From NCBI GenBank assembly GCA_004335835.1, contig RWJK01000925.1:1-63592 (forward strand): 63,592 nucleotides of DNA, written 5' to 3'. The position numbers and the translations under genes are program-made. Below the pieces are notes generated by a model that ran no database searches, was not told the origin of the DNA, and saw nothing but the letters and a program-made list of their open reading frames with translations. Shown in pieces: positions 48,305 through 59,088 of the stretch. Origin of the DNA: Scenedesmus sp. ARA3 (taxonomy: Eukaryota > Chlorophyta > Chlorophyceae > Sphaeropleales > Scenedesmaceae). How positions within the stretch are numbered: the stretch's first letter is position 1; the number at the start of each line of letters is the position of its first letter.

Positions 48305-49560
48305 GCAAAGCAGAGCTTGTGTGGCAGCGATCAACACCACTGGTGGGAGTGCAGCCTAGTAGTGCACCACTCGGCAGCGCCATATTACAATGTTCCGTCT
48401 CATCTCAGACACATTGTGAAAGATGCCACTTGCGCGGCATACAGAGCTCCTCAGGTCAGCTGCTGTGTATCAAGGCGCATGCTGTTGAGCACATCTTCAA
48501 CTCTTGCGCTGTCCCTGCAGTCAATGCAAGACTGCTGCAGCTGCGCCTGCCATGAAAGCACAAACACACAGCACAGTGCAGTCATTATCCTTATCCAAAA
48601 ACAATCTGCATGAGCCCAGCCAGATGCTTTTAAAGCACATTGCATTGTGTGTCCCCTACCTCCATGACCGCGAGATGCAGGGGTGCGGCGCCACTCTCGC
48701 TCCCAGCATCATTTAAGCTCCCCGGCCCTGATGCTGGCAGCCGTGGCAGCAGCAGCGCAAGCACGTCCTCCTTGCCTCTCTGCGCAGCAATGTGCACTGC
48801 TGCACAGCCGCTGCCATCCCGCTGCGCCAGGTCAACTCCGGCATCCAGAAACACCTGAACAACCGCACTATAGCCCATTGCAACTGCCAGCAGAAAAGGC
48901 GTGCAGCCGTTTGACATAGGTAGCAGAGGGTCCGCCCCGGCTGCTAGCAGCAAGCCAACCATCTCTGCATGCTGCGCTTTGACTGCTGCCGCCAGCGCAG
49001 TGCAGCTGCGCACATAGGGTACTGGCGAGTCAGCAGGGGCGACCGCGTTCACATCTGCGCCTGCTTGCAGCAGCAGCCGCACCAGCTGCGTGCTTTGGTT
49101 GTATGCTGCCATGATTAACGGCGTGCCGATTGCAGAAGCAGCGTTCACATCTGCGCCATGCTGCAGCAGCAGCTGCACAAGTGGCACCTGCTGACTGGCA
49201 ATCCTGCAGCCTATTGCATAATGCAGCGGTGACATGTCTCCAGAGCGCAGGGCATCCACGCTTGCGCCATAGCGCAGCAGCAGCTGTGCCATCTTGATGT
49301 GCCCGTGCGACAGAGCCACACTCAGAGGGGATATGCCATGTGAGTTTGGTGCATCTACTGGTGCTGCCATTTCCTTTACACCATTAAAGGTGAGCAGGTG
49401 CTCCACAAGACTGAGCATCTGTGGGTTATCGCCTGTCGCTACTGCACCGTGTAAGTGCTGCACGTTGACCTGCTGCACATCGATTCCGACGTCCTCGGGT
49501 TTCACCCATTTCTGTCCGTCTATCAGCTTGTACTTCGGCTGCTTGGGTTGCTGCTGCTCG

Positions 49561-49592
<32 letters not shown>

Positions 49593-49596
49593 GGGG

Positions 49597-49644
<48 letters not shown>

Positions 49645-49685
49645 CTGCCGCTGCCATGGGCGGAAGCAGTGTTTGGTGCAACTCT

Positions 49686-49743
<58 letters not shown>

Positions 49744-50019
49744 AAGCAGCAAGATGCAGAATTTGGCTTATTCTGAGTAAGCAGTGCGTTGCAGCAGGTA
49801 GCACTAGTTGCAAATGCAGGTTGCACCAGTCACGCCGCCCGCTCCACAGCAGCATGCTGCTGTGCATCCATGCCCTTCGCGCTGAACTGACCCGGGGATG
49901 AACTTCCTCATCAGCTCCATAGCACAAATGGTCGCAGCAACTACGCAGGTCGCTACCCCAAAAGGCAGGAGGAGACACGCACAACCAATCAGCAGTGCGT
50001 ATGACTCAGACGGCAGCAT
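47159..50019 (-). CDS. Membrane-anchored ankyrin-repeat protein with poly-Gln region
   Basis: Minus-strand exons 49892-50019, 48660-49683, 48101-48236, 47826-47927, 47159-47502 give 577 residues in phase. The N-terminus (YALLIGCACLLLPFGVATCVVAATICAM) is one transmembrane helix. A Gln-rich tract of about 25 residues follows, then about eight ankyrin repeats (ISPLSVALSHGHIKMAQLLL, GTPLIMAAYNQSTQLVRLLL, TPFLLAVAMGYSAVVQVFLD, AALHIAAAMGKEKIVQLLL). The C-terminal 60 residues are charged with a KGRKKRL end that could act as a nuclear or membrane-surface signal. Exon borders 3 and 4 fall at the same place in an ankyrin unit (KAG, DAG). Partners are unknown. No exon-end copies occur. Confidence 0.88.
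47997..48036. repeat. (CAG)n tract in ankyrin-gene intron
   Basis: About 13 units; CTG on the sense strand of the gene. Confidence 0.95.
48237..48303 (-). repeat. (CTG)n tract before ankyrin-gene acceptor
   Basis: On the sense strand about 20 CTG/CTGC units run up to the acceptor of the exon starting at 48236. Confidence 0.95.
49551..49741 (-). repeat. Adjacent intronic (CTG)n and exonic (CAG)n in ankyrin gene
   Basis: On the sense strand 49741-49687 is (CTG)18 ending at the TAG acceptor, and 49645-49551 is a CAG-rich poly-Gln coding tract. The two are about 40 bases apart and complementary. Confidence 0.95.
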
Positions 50020-51493
50020 GGCAGACGAACACCGTAGAATCGAACTGGAATTGCATGTGACACTTTCGTCGCTGATAAGCAGCCGAGGGAGGAGTTGGTA
50101 GGGTGAGAAGCAGTTTGAATTTGAACTTCATCGGAGGAATGACTGTTGCGGAACGTGTTGCAAGCGGCTGAGAGAATGCGACATACACATAGTTCAAGCA
50201 CTACCAGTACTACATAAGGGGTAACAAAAATCTATGTGAGCGCGGAGTGTGCATATCCATTGCACGACCCCAACCAAGCAGTCAAGCCTCGACTTGAAGG
50301 GGTGGAGCGATTGTCACAGCTGAGCAGGTCAAAGGGCAAAAGGATACAACCTCTATCTATGCTACGAGAACATAATGCCATTATGTCTCAGGCTGACTAC
50401 TGTACTGCTGCCTGGCCTGTGGTGCAGTGTGATGGCATGCTTTGACACTGTCGGGCAGTACCGTACTGCGTGACAGTGTAGGCTGCACGCCAGCCTGCGG
50501 AGGCGGCCTCTGCATAAGCACCCATGCATCACACCGTCCACCGTACTGGCCATGGCGCCCAGCTGCTGTGAAGAATCACGAAGCAGCATGCACGCGGGGC
50601 AGGCCACCAGCGTCAGGACTTGCAGAGTGGCCGTGGTGGCAGTGGTGCTATTTGGTGAAAGGTACAAAGCTTGGAAGCAAGGCCCAGGCAACGGGTGCGA
50701 TAGTGAGCTTGCAGTAATGATTTACATCACAGCACCCAACCAGGCCATGTTTGATGGCAACAGCGAACCCCTTCAACAGCCGATGCACGCATCTGCACCT
50801 CAGGTGACCTGCCAGCTCAGTATGCTATGCTGTCACTGACAGCAGGCTGTTGAGCAACGCAGCTGCGGCAGCATCCAAACAACTTGCCACTTCTGCTGTC
50901 ACATGCAACACCAACACATTTACCTACAGGCCAGCGCATGCGCTCACAGCAATGCTGCACAGCACGCTCGCCAAAATCATCCCACTTTGGTGTGCCTGTG
51001 GACGCATGCATCACCCGCTGCTGCGCCTCACCACAGCCTTCTAGCTGCTGCCTCCCCCTCACCCCAGCAGAGCAGCACTGCTGACACTTGCAAATTTTTT
51101 TTGGTACCAGGGGGACGGAATCCTGCTGGCTCGCCACACACAGCACAATTGGGGGAGCCTTGCCGGGAGCGAGAGGCAGTGCCTCACCAGCAAAACACGT
51201 CACAACACGCTGACACTGTGTCGACAGTTGGACTGGCATCCACAGCAGCAAGCCGTCGCTGCTCCGTGGCAGCTGGCCAGGGCCTTGCTCAGGCCCATGC
51301 ACACAGCAGATGCTCCCTTGCAGCACAACCACACAGCCGCCGCTGCTGCTCCTGCCAGCGTCTTCCTGCCGTTGCTGCTGCTGCTGCTGCTGCTGCTGTT
51401 CTCCCTGTGCCGTGTCCAGCTGCCCATCATCCACTGACAGCAGCTGTGCCCCAGGCAGTACAGCCGCATGCTGCTGCAGCGGCCCTCCCCTGA
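50020..51493. other. Ankyrin-gene promoter and NDH2 3' flank
   Basis: No exon supported. A 227-codon open stretch on the minus strand (50817-51500) overlaps the end of the NDH2 gene but in a frame that does not continue it. Confidence 0.5.
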
Positions 51494-52051
51494 TCACCAC
51501 CTGCTCAGATCACGGCCGAACCTGCGATGTTTCAAGGTTGGCAGGGCACGCAGGAAACCGCAGCAAAGTCGGTGGATGGGGATTTGCAGGCAGGCAACAC
51601 AAGTGGCACCATGCTCTACAGCCAATCGTGTCGGAAGCTGTGCCTCAGGCGCGGCCTGAGCTGCACCAGCTGCATGTGCTCAAAAAAGGACATTCTACGT
51701 GTGTGCATGCAGTCACACTGCACTAATGGCCTGTTTCCCTGCAATGTGATCAGACACAGACGATGATCTGCGCTGCATTAGGTGGCTGCTGCCCTGCGAC
51801 ATAACAATAAGCAGACCATGATCCCCGCTGCGCCAGGCCACTCACAGCAGCGTGATGGTCCAGTCAGAGGCAACCTACATAACACTACATAGACCATGCT
51901 CTGCGCTGCAGCAGGCCACTTCATAAACCTTATTCCAGCATGCCACTCACAGCAGCGTGATGGTCCAGTCAAAAGCCACCTGCATGCGCGCCCGGATGGT
52001 GCCCAGGCGCGTGAGGTAGGCCGAGCGCCACGCCACCCACGACAGGAAGCC

Positions 52052-52090
<39 letters not shown>

Positions 52091-55000
52091 GGTGGCGGCA
52101 GCCGCAGCAGTTGGCAAGACGTGTTGACCTCGCCAGTCCTGTTCTGTTGAGACCATCCAACCAGGCTGTGGTGGTATGTGGCAAGGCTCCACACACCTTT
52201 GTTACATGCACAACAACTGGCATGGGTACTAGGCTCGGCCCACGGCGCGTAAGACTGTACTGTAAAATCACCTCACCTCCCTCCATGTGCCAGCAGCTGC
52301 AGCAGATCCCAATCATAGCCTAACACACATACTAGTACTGTTCCACGCATGTGTCCCGCAGGCCCCACCAATGCAGCACACACAGCAGCACCAAACGCCC
52401 ACCTGCGATGCTCAGCCCCCGCTGCGCGCCAATCTTGAAGCTGTTCGCGCCGCCCAGCTGCAAAATGGCACTGGTGCCCCCCACAGTGGCCATGGATCCC
52501 AAATGACGATACTTAAACGGCTGCAGCTCTCCCCCAGACCCTGAACCCTGCGCGCCGCCGCCTTCACCGTGCGTGGGGTTTAGGTTTCTGGCCTCTGCAT
52601 GGAGCACGCTTGCCAGGTACTTTCCCTGCTGCTCAGCAACTTGCGCAAGCGGCGGCAGGGGACTGTCAGTGGTGGCACAGCAGTCGCCGAGCGCGTATAT
52701 GTGGGGTACTGGCCGCAGGTTGGCGATTGTGGTGGTGGTGCTGCTGCTGCTGCTGCTGCTGCTGGGGCTTTGAGCTGCTGCTGCTGCTGCCCCTGAGGCC
52801 TTTGCTGGATCGAAGAGGTCGGAGACTTCAGTGGAGTGCTCCTTGGTGAGAGGGGTGACCTGCAGGCAGCAGCAGCAGCACAAGCAGGGGGCGGCAGCGG
52901 GGCAAATCCAAACAGTTAAAACAGATGGAATTCATCCGCAAAGTACATGCAGCGTGCACATCAGGAATCCCTGCATTGTAATCTTAGCGCACTTGCATTG
53001 ATTCTATGTTCAAACCACGGGCAGCTACCATACCACGCAGTTTGAGCATGTGGGAGCCTGCCGCAACACACCGCATCCAGCGTACCACAACATACCCCCC
53101 CCCCTACAGATCTTCAGTCTCAACACATGCCACACTTGATCAACACCCCACAGAGAGCACTTGCATGGTAGAGTGACCGTGTGAGAAACAGACGCAAGGC
53201 ACCTCCAGCCATAACCTGGTTTCAGCACCCACATGTGACTATCCCAACTCATAACACCATCGGCACCTGCCCCCTCACGCTTACCGCCTCGCCCTCCCCT
53301 CGCACGTGCCCCGCCTGGCCCTGCTCAACCCTAACCCAACCCTAAAGCTTAAACCTCAATACCCTGAACCCAACCCACCTGCCCCATCACGCCAACCGCC
53401 TCGCCCTCTCCCCGCACGTGCCCCGCCTGGCCCTGCTCAACCCTAACCCAACCCTAAAGCCTAAACCTCAATACCCTGAACCCAACCCACCTGCCCCATC
53501 ACGCCAACCGCCTCGCCCTCTCCCCGCACGTGCCCCGCCTGGCCCTGCTCAACCCTTATCCAACCCTAAACCTTTAAACCTTAAACCTCAAAACCCTGAA
53601 CACAACCCACCTGCCCCGTCATGCCAAGCGCCTCGCCCTCCCCCCGCACGTGCCCCGCCTGGCCCTGCTCAACCCTAATCCAACCCTAAACCTTTAAACC
53701 TTAAACCTCAAAACCCTGAACACAACCCACCTGCCCCGTCATGCCAAGCGCCTCGCCCTCCCCCCGCACGTGCCCCGCCTGGCCCTGCTGCACACAAGTT
53801 ACAAGGTAAAGGCAAGGTATCTGCAGCTACAGGTGGACCATACTGCAACACGGCAAACAAGCCCACCTGCCCCGTCACGCCAACCGCCTCGCCCTCTCCC
53901 CGCACGTGCCCCGCCTGGCCCTGCTGCAGCGGTGGCGCCAGCACCCGCATGTAGCCATCCACTGCAATGCGCCCCACTTTGGTCTTGGCAAATGGCAGCG
54001 ACAGCGTGAAAGGGGTGGGGCCCACGCCTGTGCTCCAGATGCACAGCCCGAAGGGGATGACGGTGCCGTCGGTGAGGGTGAGGCAGCCCGGCTCCACATG
54101 CTTCACCACGCCCTGCAAATGCACGCGCATTGGGAAAGTCGGCTTGTCGGCAAAGCTGCTTGTACCTCTGAACTTGGTGCTAGAGTTACATGGGCTGCCT
54201 GTCTTCATGTGACAAGAGGTAGTTGATAGTTGGTTACATATTGATTGAGTCGACATATCTAATCACCTAAACCCTCAGCGCCAAAGCCCTCTGCAAACCA
54301 GCCGCACCTTGCGCAGCTTCATGCCTTTTGCCACCAGCTGACTACGCATTGATCCAGTCAGCAGATCAGACCACAAAACCCCTCAACCCTGAGCCCTCAA
54401 CCCTAATCCCAAATCAGCCGCACCTTGCGCAGCTTCACGCCCTGTGCCACCAGCTTGCGCGCCGCGTACTCGCGCAGTGAGCCGTCAAAGGTGCCCAGCA
54501 GCTCCTTGGCCTCCACCACAGTCACCCTGCGGGGCAATACAACAGTAAGATGTCAATACTATTTCAAGAGCGGAGGAGTTCATGGCACTTAACACTCACA
54601 ATAGCCGTCAACCGTGCCCAGCAGCTCCTTAGCCTCCACCACAGTCACCCTGCAAGGTGGCAGGACAACACGAGTGTTCAACTTTAACAGATGGTTTGTT
54701 AAAAAAAAAGATGGTTTGTTGACGCATGAAGATCACATTACATGTCAAAGGTGCCCAGCAGCTCCTTGGCCTCCACCACAGTCACCCTGCAATATCTACA
54801 TCACTTTGTCAAAAATTGCTCACCTCATGGCCTTGGCCCTGTCAGGGTACACGTGCTTCAGGTCCCTGTTGGTGAGGTTGCTCAACTCACCAGCCACAAG
54901 CATTGCAATCCACGACGCTCTGAAAAACCAACACATTTAACAACACTTCTGTTACATTGGCTCACCTCATGGCCTTGGCCCTGTCAGGGTACACGTGCTT

Positions 55001-55112
55001 TAGGTCTCTGTTGATGAGGTTGCTCAGCTCCCCGGCCACCTCCACTCCAGTGGGGCCGCCACCCACGATGACAACATGCAGCAGCCGGTTGTAGTCGTCA
55101 ACAGGCCGCCCT

Positions 55113-55144
<32 letters not shown>

Positions 55145-57360
55145 TACTCATGGCAGGGTGCTGATGTGACGTGCTGGTCTCATGTTACGGCAGTGGTGCA
55201 TCAGATGCTTGCAGCACCAGCCTACTGCCCGCTGTGTTGCTGGTGCATTCTGCCACGACAACGCACACCATGCCTGAAACCATGCCTAAAACTGCCTTTT
55301 CACACCAATAGGTGCAATGCGCTAGCAGCATGGATTTTGCCTTCAACATGAGCAGTGTGCTGACCTGGCACACCCGCCAGTGCAATGTTCTCGATGAGTT
55401 GGCTGCGGATGGCCTCCGCATGCCGCACGTCTCGCAGGAAGTGAGCGTGCTGCTCCACGCCAGGAATGCCAAAGGTGCTGCCCTGGCAGCGTCGCAACAA
55501 GCACACAGCAGCAGCAGCAGCAGCAGCAGCGACTGTCAGCAGCACTTACAATGACTGTAGCAGGCTGGCTCCTAACCTATTTGGGTGCAGCTGCTGCTGT
55601 GTACATGCCTATGATAGACAACAGCTGCATGCCGCAGAAGCGCCGTGCAACTACTAGTTGTCTAGTAAATTACTACTACTATCCACAAGCTGTGCTGTGC
55701 AGGCCCCCGCGCCCCCACCTGTGAGCTGGTGCATATGGCCAGCTTATTGTAGCCAGATACAGAACTGCCTGTGCAATCCATCCTGCCCAACATAAAACAC
55801 AAGTGCCCTAAACCCCAAACCCTGAACCCGTGCTTACCGACGAGCCGGTGCATATGGCCAGCTTGTTGTAGCCGATGTAGAACTTGACTCCATCCACGCT
55901 GCGGGCCTCAATCAGCTGCCTGTCTGGGAAGATAGCGGTTGCTTCAGCCTACAGCAGTACAACAGGCAGTACAATAAGCAGTAGACTAAGCAGTACGGCA
56001 AGAAACTTGATGAGCACTGTGATGAGCAGTAAGATCAGCAGTCTAACACACACAACAGCAAGCAGTACACATGCAGAACATTATGCAGTGCAACAGGCCG
56101 TACATCAAGCAGCACAACAAGCGGCACTACACTCACGGACATTTGACATGCAGGCCCTTGCATCAGGGCTGCTGACCCATGGTGTGTTGCACTGCCTGCA
56201 TGCGCCAGCCCCTGTGCGCTTAGCATTGGTGCGTCACTGCTACGCTTGCAAAGGATCAGAGGTGGCTGCCCAAGCTCTGTGACCAAGTAGCATCTGCTGG
56301 GGGCCCTTCACTACAACATACAGAACGCATATTACACTGACAGCCTGCGACACGCACCTGCACGCACTGGTGTCTGCTACAGCCGCATCTGTCAACAAAC
56401 AACATAATGTCAACAGCATGCGGCCCGCACCTGCACGTACTGGTTCTGCGGCTGCTGCATCTGCCACTAAACAACAGAGTGTCAACAGCCTGCGACACGC
56501 ACCTGCACGTACTGGTTCTGCGGCTGCTGCAGCGCCTTCTGTATGCTGGTGATGTGCAGCGCCACGCTGCGCGCCTCCAGGGTGCCCACCGTGGTGGAGG
56601 CCAGCAGCGGCGTGAACACCATGTGGTTGCGCGGGGACACCACCTGCAGGGTTGTAAGTACATATACTTTAGATTGGAGTGGTTTCATGCTGAGCAGCGG
56701 GTTTCAGGACCCACAGGGCGGCGCTGAGCAGGGAGGAGCAGAGCATGCAGGTTGCACACAGCAGAGGTGGTTGAGCTGCAGGAGGTGCTGAGCAACGTTG
56801 GCATGCACAGAGCGCCTGCATGTGAAGTCAGAAGGTAAACAAGATTGCAGGTGGCATGCTGCCAGTTGATTGTGCAAGTTGCAGAGCGCCTGGGCGGGTG
56901 TCACCCATGCAATGCACAAGCGCATGCCGTGCTGCTGCGCATTTGCATCTGCTTACACACATCCTGCAAATCTTTATCTGCAGCGCACAGCACAATAAGT
57001 GCACTATGCTTCAACAGCTTCCCCGTTTTGTCTAAGCCTGCTGCAGAAGCTGCTTACTGTGATATCATACAGCCGGGGGTCAATGTCCCGCAGCAGGCGC
57101 GCTGCAGCCCACCCCGTGCCCAGCACCACTAGCCGCTGCCTGCCAGTGTCTAGTGGAAGGCTTTCTGGCGTATATACTGTTTTGTCCGTGTGCGTAGCGC
57201 GCGAAAGCAGTAAGCTGCTGCGATGTGTAGGTGCACCTGCTGCTGCTGTCCAGGTGCTGCTGGTGCTGCATTCTGCGCTAGACAGCAGGCATCCGTGCTG
57301 CTTGTTGACGAGGCCACGCGCTAGTTTCAGCAAGGAGTAGCCTCGCTGTAAGCGAGACAT
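51494..57360 (-). CDS. Type II NAD(P)H dehydrogenase (alternative, rotenone-insensitive)
   Basis: Minus-strand exons 57058-57360, 56503-56643, 55838-55948, 55365-55482, 54966-55110, 54424-54526, 53867-54112, 52403-52859, 51951-52050, 51494-51521 give 583 residues with every phase matching. The N-terminus [17 protein letters not shown] looks like a mitochondrial presequence. The FAD-binding [17 protein letters not shown](P)H-binding [17 protein letters not shown], and C-terminal FAD motif [10 protein letters not shown] are all present, with the family tail [13 protein letters not shown]. It passes electrons from NAD(P)H to quinone without pumping protons. There is no EF-hand; instead an Ala/Ser/Thr-rich insert sits after FDPAKASG. 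The last exon is only 28 nt. The start was placed at 57360 because of the presequence; an in-frame ATG 69 bases upstream exists. Six of its nine introns hold copies of exon ends. Confidence 0.95.
51816..51870 (-). repeat. Donor-side copy of NDH2 exon 9 end
   Basis: The sequence GACTGGACCATCACGCTGCT and GTGAGTGG donor at 51941-51970 recurs at 51837-51866. Confidence 0.88.
53260..53866 (-). repeat. Minisatellite from NDH2 exon 7 end with telomere-like CCCTAA words
   Basis: Five units of about 112-136 bp start near 53264, 53377, 53488, 53608 and 53728; the genuine exon end is at 53867. Each unit holds the last ~60 bases of exon 7 ([17 protein letters not shown]), its GTGGG donor, and an intron part. 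The intron part has words such as AACCCTAACCCAACCCTAAA on the plus strand, close to the plant-type telomere repeat. Confidence 0.92.
54290..54350 (-). repeat. Donor-side copy of NDH2 exon 6 end
   Basis: A diverged copy of QGVKLRK with its GTGCGGC donor. Confidence 0.75.
54600..54800 (-). repeat. Two acceptor-side copies of NDH2 exon 6
   Basis: Copies of the start [15 protein letters not shown] with a TGCAG acceptor lie at about 54608-54652 and 54745-54790. Confidence 0.88.
54815..54905 (-). repeat. Donor-side copy of NDH2 exon 5 end
   Basis: [23 protein letters not shown] and donor repeated with few changes; the part before it is unrelated. Confidence 0.9.
55715..55765 (-). repeat. Donor-side copy of NDH2 exon 3 end
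   Basis: [10 protein letters not shown] with a GTGGGG-type donor, a diverged copy of the end of exon 3 (55838). Confidence 0.85.
56240..56502 (-). repeat. Copies of NDH2 exon 2 end
   Basis: At least two units (near 56340-56400 and 56410-56460) repeat NQYVQ/GTGCG and about 50 bases of intron, at ~80-bp spacing. Confidence 0.85.
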
Positions 57361-57825
57361 GTTCCCCACGCTCAGATCACGGAAGCACGATTCAGCAGCA
57401 ACGTCACTGAACTCGGTGAAGTTCCTCAAAGGCCTTTAACGTCGAAACATCGTTCCAACCAGCGATTCTCTAAGTTCTGAAGAGATTGCTTCAAGACTAT
57501 CTACGCCTCAGGCGTCCAGTGGAGCGTGATCAACCGACCTACGGACATGTCATTGCCCAGTTCGTCACCCGCTGTTCAAACATTCCTGCGTCCAGCGGCA
57601 TTTGACTCAAAGCTCAGGAGCTAAACCGGAACTTTTGCATAGTCGAGGACAATTCTCACTCTCCCTTCAAAACGGCTGCATCACTGCCAGGTGGTTCACC
57701 GTCGTCGCAATTGCATGAGATATTAGGACAGTTGTTTTTTTTCATTGTTCATCAACCTAGTTTGAAGCCATAAAGCGACGTGGCCAGGCTGGTGGCCGCA
57801 GCAGAGCAGCAGTAGCAGCAGCAGA
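57361..57825. other. Divergent promoter, NDH2 and eIF2B-alpha
   Basis: 465 bp separate the two start codons. No CAG tracts until just before 57826. No firm promoter motif. Confidence 0.5.
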
Positions 57826-58559
57826 ATGGCAGCTGTGGCGCTGAACCCAGCTCGCCGACTTAGCGTGATTAGCGAGGGCTTCGATGCAGCCCAAGGCAAG
57901 TGTTACATGACACCTCGGCTGTCACTCGTGAGATCAGCAACTGCCACAGCCCAGCAAACAGCACTGTCAGCGGCACGCCTGTTCCTGCAAGCATGTTTGC
58001 ACTTTGCTTTGCTCTTTTAGCCTACTGGATACCACATTGAGAGCTATACATACATGTGAACAAGCGGTGCAAGCATACACAGCGCAGCAGTAGAAGAGCA
58101 GGCTGTACACTCGCAGCCAGCCTGACATCCTCGCCTGCTGTGCTGTTGTACGGTACTTCACATCTTCCCGCTTCCCTGACTGCACTGTATAACACCATGT
58201 TCGACATTGCAGTGGGCATGAATGACAGCGTAGTGAGGGAGTTCCATGAAGCCCTCAACAAGTGAGCAGCAGCAGCAGCGGCAGTCTGAAACAGCGGCAG
58301 CAGCAGTAGCATCAGCAGCAGCTGCGGTGACAGCACCAGCACCACCCGCAGCATCACCATTGGAAGTCACCCGCCTAGTCGTAGAGGGACCTCCACCAGC
58401 GCAGCGGCAGCAGCAGCAGCAGTAGCAGCATTGCACTTGGGTTTGTAGCCAAGCAGGCACACAGAGCCGCAGCACGCTTGCTGCACAGCAGGCCAGCAGG
58501 ACGTGGACTGCCAGGTCGCAGCTTAGCTGAGCGAGGCTTGCTGTGGTGCTGATCATCAT

Positions 58560-58614
<55 letters not shown>

Positions 58615-59056
58615 TGCGGGCTGTGATCTGCTGCTAGCTGATCACACAGCACACAGCAATGCTGCATGCTGGCAATGCACTCTGCCTCTGTCTTTCAAAG
58701 ATTCTCTGAAGCTGCTGTTGATGCTGGCTGGTCAGTCACGCCTGGTGCTGCTGCACACTCAACCTTGGATCTGTGCCTCTTCTACACAGCACGCCACAGA
58801 ATGCAGCAGTGCCAGCTCTGTTGCACTTCTCCACCCTGTACCCTGCAGCTACTCAACTTGGATCAAACAAACCCATTGTACGCAGGTCACCGGACATGGC
58901 TGTGGCAGTGGCGGCTATCCGTGCACTGACTGGCGTGATCAGCAACAGCAGCGCGCAGACCATGATGGGCCTGGAGAAGGAGCTCAAAGATGCGGCAGCA
59001 GCGCTGCAGCGGTGAGTTGTTGATGAGGTACAGCTCTGCATCATAGGCACGGCTGT

Positions 59057-59088
<32 letters not shown>

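Noticed and set aside
50817..51500. 227-codon open frame on the minus strand at the end of NDH2
   Set aside because: Its frame does not follow from the NDH2 last exon, and it contains a poly-Gln shadow and no known motif.
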